Shown: positions 26,125 to 34,748, counted from the first letter of the stretch. The stretch is 64,000 bases of DNA from Candidatus Methanoperedens sp. (GCA_027460525.1 JAPZAS010000019.1:1-64000), one strand, 5' to 3'. Numbers and translations are program-made. The notes: generated from the letters alone by a model not told the origin.

Positions 26125-27054
26125 ATGTTCTCTAAAAAAACGATTATATTAGGCGGTTTGATGTTATTATTTGTTCTTTTTATACCCGGTGTATCAGCAG
26201 ACAATTCATGCATAAATTGTCATAAAAATCTTTCAGCTTTTAATGAAACAGAGCAGCAATTTAACAAAATAAGACTTGAACATTTAGCAAGGGATGTACC
26301 TTGTTCTCTTCAATGCCATGTCACTGTCCTTAATAAGCTCGCAATAAATAACTACGACCAGTGGACTACATCTAAACATGCGCTGTTCAATGTTACATGT
26401 AATTTCTGCCATGGCGGCGACCCAAGCTCGGATATAAAAGAGAAAGCGCATACTGGAATCCTGCGAAGTTCGGATCCCAACAGTACTATCTTTTACAGGA
26501 ACGTCCCTGAAACCTGTGGAAAATGCCATACCAATGAACTAAAGCAGTTCATGGATTCCCTGCACTACCAGAGATTAAAGGCAGACCAGCAGGCTCCGAC
26601 GTGTGATACCTGCCATCGGCCTCATGTATTCCAGGTTCTGAACATCAGCGAATTCCATAATGTATGCAGCAACTGCCATAATCCTGAAACGAAAGTCGCT
26701 CCGCCCGATGTGCCAGACAGGGCGATTACGGCGCTTAAAAATGCGGAAAAGTTGACATACGAGATAAACACAGCTAATGATTACATCGCACAGGCAAAAC
26801 TGGAGGGTAAGAGCGTTTCGGCTGCGCAGAAGGATCTTGATACTGCCGTGTCAATCCGTAACAGCCTTCCAGTGCTGTGGCACAGGTTTGATCTGTCAAC
26901 CTTCCAGAACGAAATAACCAACGGGATTAATTCTGCCCAGAAAGCACAACAGGAGTCTGGAATCCCTCCCCAACCCACGCCATCTGCGCCTGGATTTGAG
27001 ATAATATTTTCACTGGCTGGAGTTATTGCCGTATACCTGTTGAGCAGAAGATAA
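26125..27054 (+). CDS. Second exported multiheme c-type cytochrome (paralogue)
   Basis: The same architecture as the previous gene: a signal peptide (MFSKKTIILGG on), heme sites CINCH, CNFCH, CGKCH, CDTCH, CSNCH, and CSLQCH as CX3CH at the same relative place. A helical segment then contains LWHRFDLSTFQNEI (the neighbour reads VWHRFNLTYFETEV). It ends in APGFEIIFSLAGVIAVYLL then RR. The ATG at 26125 with GGTGA before it is preferred over 26098. The pair looks like a tandem duplication that has diverged. Confidence 0.9.
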   Translation: MFSKKTIILGGLMLLFVLFIPGVSADNSCINCHKNLSAFNETEQQFNKIRLEHLARDVPCSLQCHVTVLNKLAINNYDQWTTSKHALFNVTCNFCHGGDPSSDIKEKAHTGILRSSDPNSTIFYRNVPETCGKCHTNELKQFMDSLHYQRLKADQQAPTCDTCHRPHVFQVLNISEFHNVCSNCHNPETKVAPPDVPDRAITALKNAEKLTYEINTANDYIAQAKLEGKSVSAAQKDLDTAVSIRNSLPVLWHRFDLSTFQNEITNGINSAQKAQQESGIPPQPTPSAPGFEIIFSLAGVIAVYLLSRR

Positions 27055-27070
27055 GTGAGGTACGAATAGC

Positions 27071-27418
27071 ATGAATAAAAAACATATAAACCAAATCATT
27101 TTACTGCTGGTAATAGTATTCCTGATATATGCCCCCTCTCTGACTTCTGCAAGGCCAGAATATGCTGTTAAAGAAGGTAAAAATTGCCCGGTATGTCACT
27201 CAAGGGACGGACCTCCGCAGCTAAACGAGATAGGTGTTTATTATGGAACGCATAATCATTCGTTAGCAGGTTATATCCCTCCGCCGAAAGTAACACCCAC
27301 ACCTGAATCCACCCAACAAATAGAAATAGGTGTGCATATGAATACATGGGATGTGGGTTTGCGGGCGATGGCTACTATTTTGCTTATACTTGCTGTGGTT
27401 TACGTTATACGATTATGA
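27071..27418 (+). CDS. Membrane-anchored monoheme c-type cytochrome-like protein
   Basis: A 115-residue protein with an N-terminal signal or anchor helix, one heme site NCPVCHSRDGPPQLNEIG, a Pro/Thr-rich stretch, and a C-terminal transmembrane helix ending VVYVIRL. It faces outside if both helices insert. It lies between the multiheme cytochromes and the Rieske genes, and may link them. Confidence 0.8.
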   Translation: MNKKHINQIILLLVIVFLIYAPSLTSARPEYAVKEGKNCPVCHSRDGPPQLNEIGVYYGTHNHSLAGYIPPPKVTPTPESTQQIEIGVHMNTWDVGLRAMATILLILAVVYVIRL

Positions 27419-27426
27419 GGTGAATC

Positions 27427-27702
27427 ATGCACATAGAGAAAATCGAATACGGACCAGAAAAAGCAGGGCTGTGGTCAAACCTTGCTTTTATCCTGATAGT
27501 TCTATTGACATTGTTAGCCGCCGGGATAAGCGGCATGATCGTCTGGAAAATCATATCCAGCGACCCTTCAGTTGCCTCTACACAGCAGTTCATAGAATAT
27601 CTCGGAAAGTTATTTGCGTATCTGCTGTTTGTCCTTGCAGCTATCATATATCTGTATGTGAAGGGACTGCTGCAGGATGAATACGTTACAACACTGGAGT
27701 GA
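27427..27702 (+). CDS. Small two-helix membrane protein of the Rieske/cytochrome b operon
   Basis: A 91-residue protein with hydrophobic helices at about residues 18-40 (NLAFILIVLLTLLAAGISGM) and 62-80 (LFAYLLFVLAAIIYLYV). No known domain is recognised. It is spaced tightly between the monoheme protein and the Rieske gene, so it is probably a subunit or assembly factor of the complex. Confidence 0.75.
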   Translation: MHIEKIEYGPEKAGLWSNLAFILIVLLTLLAAGISGMIVWKIISSDPSVASTQQFIEYLGKLFAYLLFVLAAIIYLYVKGLLQDEYVTTLE

Positions 27703-27706
27703 GAAC

Positions 27707-28201
27707 ATGAATGATAAAATTACTATTACACTCACAAGAAGAAGGCTGACTGAAATTTTAATTGGTCTGGTTGCATTATTTTTAACGTCGGGTGTGGTTG
27801 CCGCGATATTGAAATATTTATGGCCGAAGACAGCCCCTGTTAGTGAAGCGAGCGAGGTAAGAATAGCTGCGGTAGATGATGTACCGACAGGAAGTGCAAA
27901 AAATTTTGTGTTTAATGGCAAAGCTGCCCTGCTTTTACACATGCCGGCAGGTTGGAGGGCATTCGGGGCTGTATGTACGCACCTTGGATGTATAGCTCTA
28001 TGGAAGAGTGATGAGAATGATATCCTCTGCCCGTGCCATCTTGGCAGATACGACCCGAATACAGGTGCAGTGATTTCAGGACCACCCCCATCTCCTTTAC
28101 CAGCCATTGATATTGCAGTAAGAGAGGGAGCAGTCTATGCGCTCAATTGGAAGGACCCTAATTACGTGAAATCCATTTCGTTCTATGCAGGAGCGGCGTG
28201 A
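27707..28201 (+). CDS. Rieske iron-sulfur protein
   Basis: The start at MNDKITITLTRRR (27707) has GGAGTGA just upstream and gives a Tat-like N-terminal anchor (two or three Arg before a hydrophobic helix). The [2Fe-2S] ligands are Cys90/His92 in CTHLGC and Cys108/His111 in CPCHLG, with Cys95 and Cys110 placed for the disulfide. It is the high-potential arm of a quinol-oxidising cytochrome b complex with the next two genes. Confidence 0.95.
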   Translation: MNDKITITLTRRRLTEILIGLVALFLTSGVVAAILKYLWPKTAPVSEASEVRIAAVDDVPTGSAKNFVFNGKAALLLHMPAGWRAFGAVCTHLGCIALWKSDENDILCPCHLGRYDPNTGAVISGPPPSPLPAIDIAVREGAVYALNWKDPNYVKSISFYAGAA

Positions 28202-28208
28202 GGTGTCC

Positions 28209-28871
28209 ATGTCCCTGATTGATAAGATATACAAATGGCTTGATGACAGGTTCAAACTTGAAGAACTGCTGTCGCCGATAGTCAAACATCCCGCACCGAC
28301 AAATGTGGTATCCAATCCGCTTTATTGCCTTGGCGGGACTGCTTTCATGTGCTTCTTGATTCTTGTTCTTACAGGAATATTCCTTGCGATGTACTACAAA
28401 CCCACGCCAGATGCGGCATATAAGAGCGTCCAGACTATAATGACAACAGTTCCTTTGGGAAGCCTGATCCGAAGTACGCACCACTGGGCTGCAAACACCA
28501 TGATCGCGGCGGTGATGCTTCACATGATTCGAATTTACTTCATGGGTGCCTATAAGAAGCCGCGCGAGTTGAACTGGGTCGTGGGCATACTCCTGCTTCT
28601 GATTACCACGACCTTCGGTTTCTCAGGGTATCTGCTCCCGTGGGACCAGCTTTCATTCTGGGCTACGAAGATAGGAACAGGTATAGCCGGCTCCATGCCA
28701 GTTATAGGTGGATACATCTCCTTAATCCTGATGGGGGGGAACGATATCGGTGCCGAGACCCTCACGCGGTTCTTTGCCATCCATGTATTGATTCTTCCTG
28801 CAACTATTGCAATTGTTCTGGGACTGCATTTCCTGATGGTCAGGATACAGGGTATTTCAGGGAGGCTTTAA
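28209..28871 (+). CDS. Cytochrome b6-type N-terminal subunit
   Basis: A 221-residue four-helix cytochrome b from the ATG at 28209 (GTGAGGTG upstream). The heme b ligands are His91/His105 and His192/His207; the 14-residue spacing in the second pair is the b6 pattern. PLYCLGGTAFMCFL matches the b6 segment whose Cys (here Cys40) holds heme ci. FGFSGYLLPWDQ is the Qo-side motif. It is split from the C-terminal half, as in b6/subunit IV systems. It probably oxidises menaquinol or methanophenazine-type quinols. Confidence 0.94.
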   Translation: MSLIDKIYKWLDDRFKLEELLSPIVKHPAPTNVVSNPLYCLGGTAFMCFLILVLTGIFLAMYYKPTPDAAYKSVQTIMTTVPLGSLIRSTHHWAANTMIAAVMLHMIRIYFMGAYKKPRELNWVVGILLLLITTTFGFSGYLLPWDQLSFWATKIGTGIAGSMPVIGGYISLILMGGNDIGAETLTRFFAIHVLILPATIAIVLGLHFLMVRIQGISGRL

Positions 28872-28872
28872 T

Positions 28873-29334
28873 ATGGCAATAATAGAAGTTGAAAAAAATG
28901 AAGTCGAGGAACAGAAACAGGAACCTGTAAGGGTACGCGGACTTCCTTTCTTCCCGCATTTTCTACTTCGAGAAGTAGTGGTGATGTGCCTTATTGCAGG
29001 AAGCCTGATACTGCTGGCATCGCTATACCCGGCAAGCCTGCTCAAGCCGGCTGATCCATTTACTACGCCAACCCCGATATATCCTGAATGGTATTTCCTG
29101 TATGTCTTCGGCTTCCTGAAATTCTGGACTTTTGATATCGGGCCCATACCTGCAAAGATTATCGGCGTGACCGCGCCCATGGTGCTGTGGTATGGTCTTC
29201 TGATACTTGTGCCGTTTATTGACAGGAACCCGTCAACTGAATTAAGGAATAGAAAGGTTGCGGTTGCCCTCGGGATTATTGCCCTTCTGGGTGTAGTGTT
29301 TTTCACATACTACGGCATTGTACACGGCGAATGA
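28873..29334 (+). CDS. Cytochrome b C-terminal subunit (subunit IV-like)
   Basis: A 153-residue protein with three hydrophobic helices. TPTPIYPEWYFLYVFGFLKF contains the PEW(Y/F) motif of the Qo site in subunit IV/cytochrome b. FIDRNPSTELRNRKVAV is the usual loop between the last two helices. It follows the b6-like gene after one base and completes the split cytochrome b. Confidence 0.93.
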   Translation: MAIIEVEKNEVEEQKQEPVRVRGLPFFPHFLLREVVVMCLIAGSLILLASLYPASLLKPADPFTTPTPIYPEWYFLYVFGFLKFWTFDIGPIPAKIIGVTAPMVLWYGLLILVPFIDRNPSTELRNRKVAVALGIIALLGVVFFTYYGIVHGE

Positions 29335-29510
29335 AACTGTCCAAGTCAGGATACGAGAGAATAGATGCAGTATCAAAGATCGCAGGATTGGTATTGCTGG
29401 CAGTAGGTGTGGATAACGTAACAAAGGGCAATTATTTTATTGCCCTTGCCCTTTTTGGTCTTGGCGGGATAATAAGTATAGTGCCTGTATTTATTGAGGT
29501 TAAGACCTGA
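29331..29510 (+). CDS. Small 59-residue membrane protein at operon end
   Basis: It starts by ATGA overlap with the cytochrome b C-terminal subunit. The sequence begins MKLSKSGYERIDAVSKIAGL and has two hydrophobic segments (about residues 15-27 and 35-54). No family is recognised; the overlap makes it a likely small subunit of the cytochrome complex. It overlaps the convergent glutaredoxin-like gene by 11 bp. Confidence 0.65.
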   Translation: MKLSKSGYERIDAVSKIAGLVLLAVGVDNVTKGNYFIALALFGLGGIISIVPVFIEVKT

Positions 29511-29742
29511 GTGTGAGCAGACGTTTTAATTCTATTTCATTTATCCTGTAGGTGAATATTTCTTCGCCGTCTATTTCGAGCACGGGTATCAGATATTTGT
29601 ATTTTTCAAACGCATTTTCATCCTTTTCGATATCTATTTCAGTCAGCGAAAAAGGAAATTCTTTCTGGAGCTTTAGAAGTGTCTCCTTTGCGATATCGCA
29701 TAAATGGCAGTCTTTTTTGGAGTAAAGGGTTATATTTACCAT
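29500..29742 (-). CDS. Glutaredoxin-like thiol protein
   Basis: An 80-residue protein starting MVNITLYSKKDCHLCDIAKE, with the active-site pair CHLC at the end of strand 1, and LIPVLEIDGEEIFTYRI, which gives the cis-Pro strand of the thioredoxin fold. It resembles the short DUF836 glutaredoxin family. It probably acts in thiol-disulfide exchange and may serve cytochrome maturation, given its place. Confidence 0.85.
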   Translation of the reverse strand: MVNITLYSKKDCHLCDIAKETLLKLQKEFPFSLTEIDIEKDENAFEKYKYLIPVLEIDGEEIFTYRINEIELKRLLTLRS

Positions 29743-29801
29743 AAAGGGAATAATCGATTATTTAGTTATCCTTTAATACATCAAAAACCTATCCGAATGC
29801 T

Positions 29802-31256
29802 ATGCCCTGCGAAGAGTTCACCAAAAAAATTGATGAATATAAAAACATCCGCAGACAAAAAAAGCTATTCGGGACATTCGGTTTCCGGGGCGTCGTAGAG
29901 ACCCCGTATTCGACCCCGTATTTAAATACGGGGATTAGGGGGACTAATGAGAGAATCGGGGCTGAAAAAGCAAAAAGGGTGGGCGGCTCAATAGCGGCAT
30001 ATCTGGGGGGAGGAAAAACAATAGCGATAGGAAAAGACCCCAGAATCTCCTCACCCATGCTTGAGGAAGCGATTATCAAGGGGATAATAGAGAATGGTTG
30101 CAATGCTCTGACACTCGGGATAATCACGCCGAACACACTCTCGCTTGAAGTTTCAAGACAGGCGGATGCCGGCGTGATGATCACAGCTTCGCATAACCCT
30201 CCAGAATATAACGGCATAAAGTGTTTGAGTAAAAGAGGCATGGGCTTTTCTCCGGAGGAAGACCTTGCTCTTGAGAAAATATATTTCGGTGAATTAAAGA
30301 AGACAGCTAAAAAGGGGAAAAGACTGGATGACAGCGGGGCGAGTGAAAGATACCGCGCCCACATAGTGCAGTATGTCAAAAAGTTTTTTCCTGCAAAGCC
30401 TATGAAAATCGCAGTTGATGGCGGCGGAGGCTCAGCGTCGTCTGTGACTCCTGAAATCCTTGAAAGATTGGGGCACAAAGCAGTGAGGTTCAACTGCGAA
30501 TATGACGGATTGTTCAGGGAAAGAAATCCTGAGCCTACAGATGCCAACCTTGAAAAACTAAAAAAGCTTGTAGATACGGAAAATGCGGATTTTGGTGTGG
30601 CGCATGACGGCGATGGCGACAGGACAGCATTCGTGGACGAGAACGGGAAGTTCATCCAGGGCGACATTTCTGCTACTATAATCGCAGACCATGTATTGAG
30701 GCAGGGTAAGGACAAAAAAAAGTACATCGCTGTGACGATTGCTTTCTCCAATATCATAAAAGACGTTGCAACAACGCTTGGCGCCGAGGTTATCTATACG
30801 CCTGTTGGCGAGCCGTATCTTGCGCAGGCAAAACTCCTATGCGGCGCGCAGGTCGGGCTTGAGGAGCATGGCTCGGTGCTGCTTGAGTGGAGCCGTGAAG
30901 GTCCGATGCTCGCAGGGGTGATGGCAGGGATACTTGCGAAGGAAGGGATGACGCTTTCAGAGCTTGTTACCTCGTATCCGAAATATTACCAGATAAAGGA
31001 TGCAAAGACGCTTCCTGCAGATACGGATACCCAGGCGATTCTGGATAGGCTGAAGCAGGAGATTCCCCAGGATTATGAACGGTTCTCAGACATGGACGGT
31101 GTGCGCGTGGACTACACTGACGGCTGGTTCCTTGTGAGGGCGAGCGGGACAGAGCCAAAGGTAAGGGTATTTTCAGAAGGGAAGAACGAGGAGAGGGCGC
31201 GGCGGTTGAACAGGGTTGCGATGGAGGGGCTGGAGAGGGCGATGGGGTATGAATGA
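29802..31256 (+). CDS. Phosphoglucosamine/phosphomannomutase family protein
   Basis: A 484-residue alpha-D-phosphohexomutase. The catalytic Ser130 is in TASHNPP, the metal loop DGDGDR is at residues 269-274, EEHGSVLLEW is the sugar-binding loop, and RASGTEPKVRV is the phosphate-binding end. The N-terminal substrate motif is odd: LFGTFG at 22-27 is separated from IRGT at 45-48 by 17 residues. Removing these restores FGTFGIRGTNERIG, the family form. A 20-bp palindrome shared with the por promoter lies within the extra DNA. The enzyme probably isomerises hexose or hexosamine phosphates; whether the insertion is tolerated is unknown. Confidence 0.88.
   Translation: MPCEEFTKKIDEYKNIRRQKKLFGTFGFRGVVETPYSTPYLNTGIRGTNERIGAEKAKRVGGSIAAYLGGGKTIAIGKDPRISSPMLEEAIIKGIIENGCNALTLGIITPNTLSLEVSRQADAGVMITASHNPPEYNGIKCLSKRGMGFSPEEDLALEKIYFGELKKTAKKGKRLDDSGASERYRAHIVQYVKKFFPAKPMKIAVDGGGGSASSVTPEILERLGHKAVRFNCEYDGLFRERNPEPTDANLEKLKKLVDTENADFGVAHDGDGDRTAFVDENGKFIQGDISATIIADHVLRQGKDKKKYIAVTIAFSNIIKDVATTLGAEVIYTPVGEPYLAQAKLLCGAQVGLEEHGSVLLEWSREGPMLAGVMAGILAKEGMTLSELVTSYPKYYQIKDAKTLPADTDTQAILDRLKQEIPQDYERFSDMDGVRVDYTDGWFLVRASGTEPKVRVFSEGKNEERARRLNRVAMEGLERAMGYE
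29914..29933. repeat. 20-bp palindrome inside the mutase gene
   Basis: Identical to the palindrome upstream of porC (18950-18969), with a partial extra copy (CCCCGTATTCG) just before it at 29902. It encodes part of the 17-residue insertion in the mutase N-terminal motif. Confidence 0.7.
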
Positions 31257-32013
31257 TAAAAAAATAGTTCTGGCGATATCCGGTTCTTTAAGAAAACCTT
31301 CTTTTACTGAAAAAATGCTGGATCTATGTATAGAAGGGATGGGGGAAAATGTTGAAGTGAGAAAGTTTTACCCTCACAAAATGAAAATCGGGCCATGCAC
31401 AAGCTGCTGGTCTTGTTGGGGGAAGAAAAATCCTGGAGTGTGCGCCCAGAAAGATGATTTCCAGGAAATCCTTGAAATTTATAAACAGGCAGATTATTTT
31501 CTCCTGGCAGCGCCTCTTTATTTATTCAGTTTCCCGGCTACAGTGAAAAATGTCCTGGACAGGTTTTTTGTTATTCTGGAACCTGCTCAGGTGGAATCTC
31601 CAAGAGGAGGCACGGAACATCCCAAACGATTTGACAGCCATCCGAAAACCGTACTGATATCTTCCTGCGGATTTCCCGAGATCGAAAATTTCGATTTTCT
31701 CAAGCAATATTTTCACAAAATTTGTTCTGAATTCGGTTGGAGCTGGTCCGGAGAAATACTCATCCCGGCTTCAGGAGTTGCACATGCGCCAAAATTATTT
31801 GACAAAAAATATGAACTTATTAAAAAGGCGGGAGCTGAATTAGTGGGAGGTTGCATAAGCAAAGAAACGATGGATGGAATCGCTGCGCCGGTTATGTCAG
31901 CAGAAGATTACAGGACGATGGCTAACGCGAGTTTTTCAGGCGGAATAATGGGTAAAATTAAAACAGTATCGATTGCCCTGAAAGCTATGCATGAAGCAGG
32001 AAAGAAAAGCTAG
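31249..32013 (+). CDS. NADPH-dependent FMN reductase / flavodoxin-fold protein
   Basis: The start is taken at MNDKKIVLAISGSLRKPSFT, overlapping the mutase stop by 8 bp. The SGSLRKPSFT loop binds FMN phosphate, and GPCTSCWSCWGKKNPGVC gives the Cys-rich segment of iron-sulfur flavoproteins. AAPLYLFSFPATVKNVLDR is the second FMN-contact region. The length, about 254 residues, agrees with this family. It may reduce a quinone or move electrons from ferredoxin; the real partner is unknown. Confidence 0.82.
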   Translation: MNDKKIVLAISGSLRKPSFTEKMLDLCIEGMGENVEVRKFYPHKMKIGPCTSCWSCWGKKNPGVCAQKDDFQEILEIYKQADYFLLAAPLYLFSFPATVKNVLDRFFVILEPAQVESPRGGTEHPKRFDSHPKTVLISSCGFPEIENFDFLKQYFHKICSEFGWSWSGEILIPASGVAHAPKLFDKKYELIKKAGAELVGGCISKETMDGIAAPVMSAEDYRTMANASFSGGIMGKIKTVSIALKAMHEAGKKS

Positions 32014-32027
32014 AACGGCTATTCACA

Positions 32028-32429
32028 TCAGATTTCAGAAAATTTTACTGTTTTTATCCCGTTCTCCCACACATACGCCCTCATCCCATCGGCGCCTGCG
32101 ATAAGCCACACTAAAGTATCATTTTGCATAGTTTCCCTGTCCCACAGCGAAGGGACGGCTGACGAAACGGGATGCGTGTGATAAACCCCGACAATCTCCG
32201 TGCCGCTTTTTTCAGCTTCGTTCCATGCATCGTAGAACCGCTTCGGGTCAAGCTCGAAGCTCGTCCTTGTGCGCTTTGCATTGGTAACAGGCAGCGCTTT
32301 CTCCACAAGCGCAGTGCTGCCGTTGATGGTACCCACGAGCACACCGCAGGCTTCGTAGGGCTTGTTGGATTCGAGTTCAGCCTGTATAAGCTCAATATCG
32401 CGGCGGAAGATTTTGAGTTCAGCTATCAT
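32028..32429 (-). CDS. JAMM/MPN-domain metalloprotease
   Basis: A 133-residue JAMM protein with the complete zinc motif: Glu26, His84 and His86 in VYHTHPVSS, and Asp97 in PSLWD. It has the size of archaeal AfJAMM-like desampylases, which remove ubiquitin-like SAMP modifiers, or cysteine-releasing JAMM enzymes. No sulfur-carrier gene is nearby to choose between them. Confidence 0.88.
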   Translation of the reverse strand: MIAELKIFRRDIELIQAELESNKPYEACGVLVGTINGSTALVEKALPVTNAKRTRTSFELDPKRFYDAWNEAEKSGTEIVGVYHTHPVSSAVPSLWDRETMQNDTLVWLIAGADGMRAYVWENGIKTVKFSEI

Positions 32430-32444
32430 AATATAAATTTATTC

Positions 32445-32505
32445 ACCGCAGAGACGCCAAGGGCGCAAAGATAAATCCCCTTTGCGTTCTCTGCGCCTTT
32501 GCGGT
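32445..32505. repeat. Imperfect 61-bp inverted repeat
   Basis: The arms begin and end ACCGCA and TGCGGT, with inner blocks CGCAAAG and CTTTGCG around ATAAATCCC. It lies between the JAMM and radical SAM genes. Similar ACCGCAGAGACGC-type sequences are widespread intergenic repeats in environmental genomes, from memory. A partly related TCTGCG/CATATGCGG stretch lies at about 15095-15121. Confidence 0.55.
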
Positions 32506-32513
32506 AAGTTAGC

Positions 32514-33494
32514 TCAAAGATCGACATGCGGATTCAAATCACACCCAGTACAAGGCAAGCACATGGTCTTTGCCACACTTGCGTCAAGCCCGTATTTGTC
32601 AAGAATTCTTCGCGCCATCTTCGCAAGCTTAAGCAGCCTCTCCTTCGTGGGACGCTCAGCTTCAAGTTCCCCGAAGCGCAGAGGATGAACACCCACGGCT
32701 CTTATTATCGGGATAACGCCCATTCCAGCCAGTTCTTCGTAGTATTTTTCCACGGTTTCATCCGTCTCTCCCAATCCCACGATGAAGTTCGTGAATACAC
32801 GGTTTTTCCCGAATATCTTTACTGCGTCCTTCAGGCACTCAAGCGTGAAATCAAGCGGCGGCTTCTTGCAGTATTTATCGTAAATCTCCCTGTCCATGGT
32901 CTCCACATTGTATTTTATTTCACTTGCCCCGGCCTCTTTCAACAGGCGTGACGAGTCTTTCGTGGGATACACCGATACGCCTATTGGAACCTTATATTTC
33001 CCCAAAGCCCTGACCAGTTCTGCCGCCCTTTCCACTTCTTTTTCAGGCGACACTTCTACCCCTGAAGTTATCGAGATTCCTTTCATCTTCCCGAGCCTGT
33101 GCGCTTCTTCCACAAGCGCCAGCAGTTCTTCTGTGGATTTTACCCTGCCCTTAAGTTTCGGTACAGGGCAGAACTTGCAGTCATAGATGCAGCGCTCGCT
33201 CATGGTTATGTATGCCTGCTCAGGACAGTGGATGAGCTCTTCCTCGATTCTTCCCCTCACAAGCTCCTTCCCGCCTTTCAATATTACAATCTCGCCGTTA
33301 TCCCTGACAGCACGCAGAGGAGAGCCTTCATCCACCACCAGCCTTACCCTGTGTTTTCCAGACCTGAAGAAAAAAGCCTTGCCGCCGGCGCCAGGTCCTG
33401 CTGTGGGAATTGTTATCCTTCCAAGCAGGGAGGTATCGATATCGATGGCACCGATGGAAATCAGTTCGGCTTTGATCTGTGCATTCATTTTCAT
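32514..33494 (-). CDS. Radical SAM protein, biotin-synthase-like
   Basis: A 326-residue radical SAM enzyme with the cluster motif CIYDCKFC (Cys102, Cys106, Cys109). The sequence GISITSGVEVSP and IKYNVETMDREIYDKYC follow the TIM-barrel pattern of the BioB/LipS-like group. About 90 N-terminal residues form an extra domain, and a second Cys group, CLPCTGC, lies near the C-terminus. It could hold an auxiliary cluster. The substrate is not known. Confidence 0.82.
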   Translation of the reverse strand: MKMNAQIKAELISIGAIDIDTSLLGRITIPTAGPGAGGKAFFFRSGKHRVRLVVDEGSPLRAVRDNGEIVILKGGKELVRGRIEEELIHCPEQAYITMSERCIYDCKFCPVPKLKGRVKSTEELLALVEEAHRLGKMKGISITSGVEVSPEKEVERAAELVRALGKYKVPIGVSVYPTKDSSRLLKEAGASEIKYNVETMDREIYDKYCKKPPLDFTLECLKDAVKIFGKNRVFTNFIVGLGETDETVEKYYEELAGMGVIPIIRAVGVHPLRFGELEAERPTKERLLKLAKMARRILDKYGLDASVAKTMCLPCTGCDLNPHVDL

Positions 33495-33592
33495 ATTCTT
33501 AAATCAAAATACTTTTTAAACACATAAATACTTGTGGAACACTTTCACCATGCTCTCATCAGCTTTAATATTGCGGCAGCTAACTATTATTC

Positions 33593-34693
33593 ATGCGTAC
33601 AGGCATCGTAAGCCTTCCTCTCCACGGCGGAAAAGCGCCAGCGTGGCTCTTTAAGAGAATGGTGAAGTTAGCCGGCGGTATTACCGAGGCGCTCATTTAC
33701 GAATACGGTCAGGATGAATTTTTAAAGCGGCTGTCAGACCCTTACTGGTTCCAGGCGCTCTCCTGCGTGCTGGGCTTTGACTCGCATTCCTCCGGAACCA
33801 CAACGACCACATGCGGGGCGCTGAAAATGGCGCTATTGCCAGAGGTACACGGCATTGCTGTCGCCGGAGGTAAGGGCGCAGCGTCGCGAAAAGCACCTGA
33901 GGAGATTGAGAAAAGCGGTGAAATTTTTTCATTTTCCTCTGATAAGATAGAGAGGTTGAAATACTCAAGCAGGATGTCTGCCAGGGTGGACAACTCCTGC
34001 ATCCAGGATGGCTACCAGTTATACCATCACTGCTTTTTCCTCACCGAAAAGGGTGACTGGGCTGTGGTGCAGCAGGGTATGGGCGGCGACTATGCACGAA
34101 GATATCACTGGCTTTCCGATTCGGTGAAGGGCTTCATCGAGCCTCATGGGATATGCTGCGACAGGAAAGAAGCTACGGTTCTGGACATGACTGCAAACGA
34201 GAGCGAATCCACCCGCATGATAAGTCTTGACCTTGTAAAGGACAATCCCGAACATCTCAGGAAATACCTGAAACCTTCGAAACAGAGGATGCTGGCTGAT
34301 TTTGAAACCGGGTTCGGGCTTCCTTCCCACCACCCTGTTCTGGATATCGATATCAGTGAGCGGGGGATGGAGGTGCTGAAAAGGGCATATGAACTGCAGC
34401 CTTCAAACTACGAGGAGTTGGTATCGCTTGGCGGCATGGGACCTAAAAAAATTCGGGCGCTTGCGCTCATATCCGATTTAGTATACGGAAGCACGCCGAG
34501 CTGGCGCGATCCTGTGAAGTACAGTTTCACGCATGGTGGAAAGGATGGTTTTCCGTACCCTGTGGACAGGGAAGTCTATGATAATTCCATTCAGGTATTG
34601 CAGGAATCGCTGGACAGCGCCAGATTTGACAGGAAAGAGAAATACAATGCGATAAAAAGATTGGGGGAGTTCGTTATGGTATCAAATTGTTAG
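33593..34693 (+). CDS. DUF763 protein
   Basis: A 366-residue DUF763 protein starting MRTGIVSLPLHGGKAPAWLF, the family signature. VDNSCIQDGYQLYHHCFFL and WAVVQQGM are conserved central blocks. The C-terminal part contains a helix-hairpin-helix-like LVSLGGMGPKKIRALALISD stretch. The function is unknown; nucleic-acid binding is plausible. The final 400 bp plus about 55 bp of downstream DNA are repeated at 37467-37918. Confidence 0.92.
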   Translation: MRTGIVSLPLHGGKAPAWLFKRMVKLAGGITEALIYEYGQDEFLKRLSDPYWFQALSCVLGFDSHSSGTTTTTCGALKMALLPEVHGIAVAGGKGAASRKAPEEIEKSGEIFSFSSDKIERLKYSSRMSARVDNSCIQDGYQLYHHCFFLTEKGDWAVVQQGMGGDYARRYHWLSDSVKGFIEPHGICCDRKEATVLDMTANESESTRMISLDLVKDNPEHLRKYLKPSKQRMLADFETGFGLPSHHPVLDIDISERGMEVLKRAYELQPSNYEELVSLGGMGPKKIRALALISDLVYGSTPSWRDPVKYSFTHGGKDGFPYPVDREVYDNSIQVLQESLDSARFDRKEKYNAIKRLGEFVMVSNC

Positions 34694-34748
34694 ACTGCCA
34701 TGATTTGGGCGGGTATTACAGCTATCTGTTCTATGGTTTTTACGAGTG
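34295..34748 (+). repeat. Direct repeat, copy 1 (DUF763 3' end)
   Basis: This stretch (end of DUF763 and about 55 bp beyond its stop) matches 37467-37918 in the same orientation, at high identity judged by eye, including the post-stop TGGGCGGGTATTACAGCTAT. The pair encloses an S53 peptidase and a VapBC-like pair. Confidence 0.85.
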
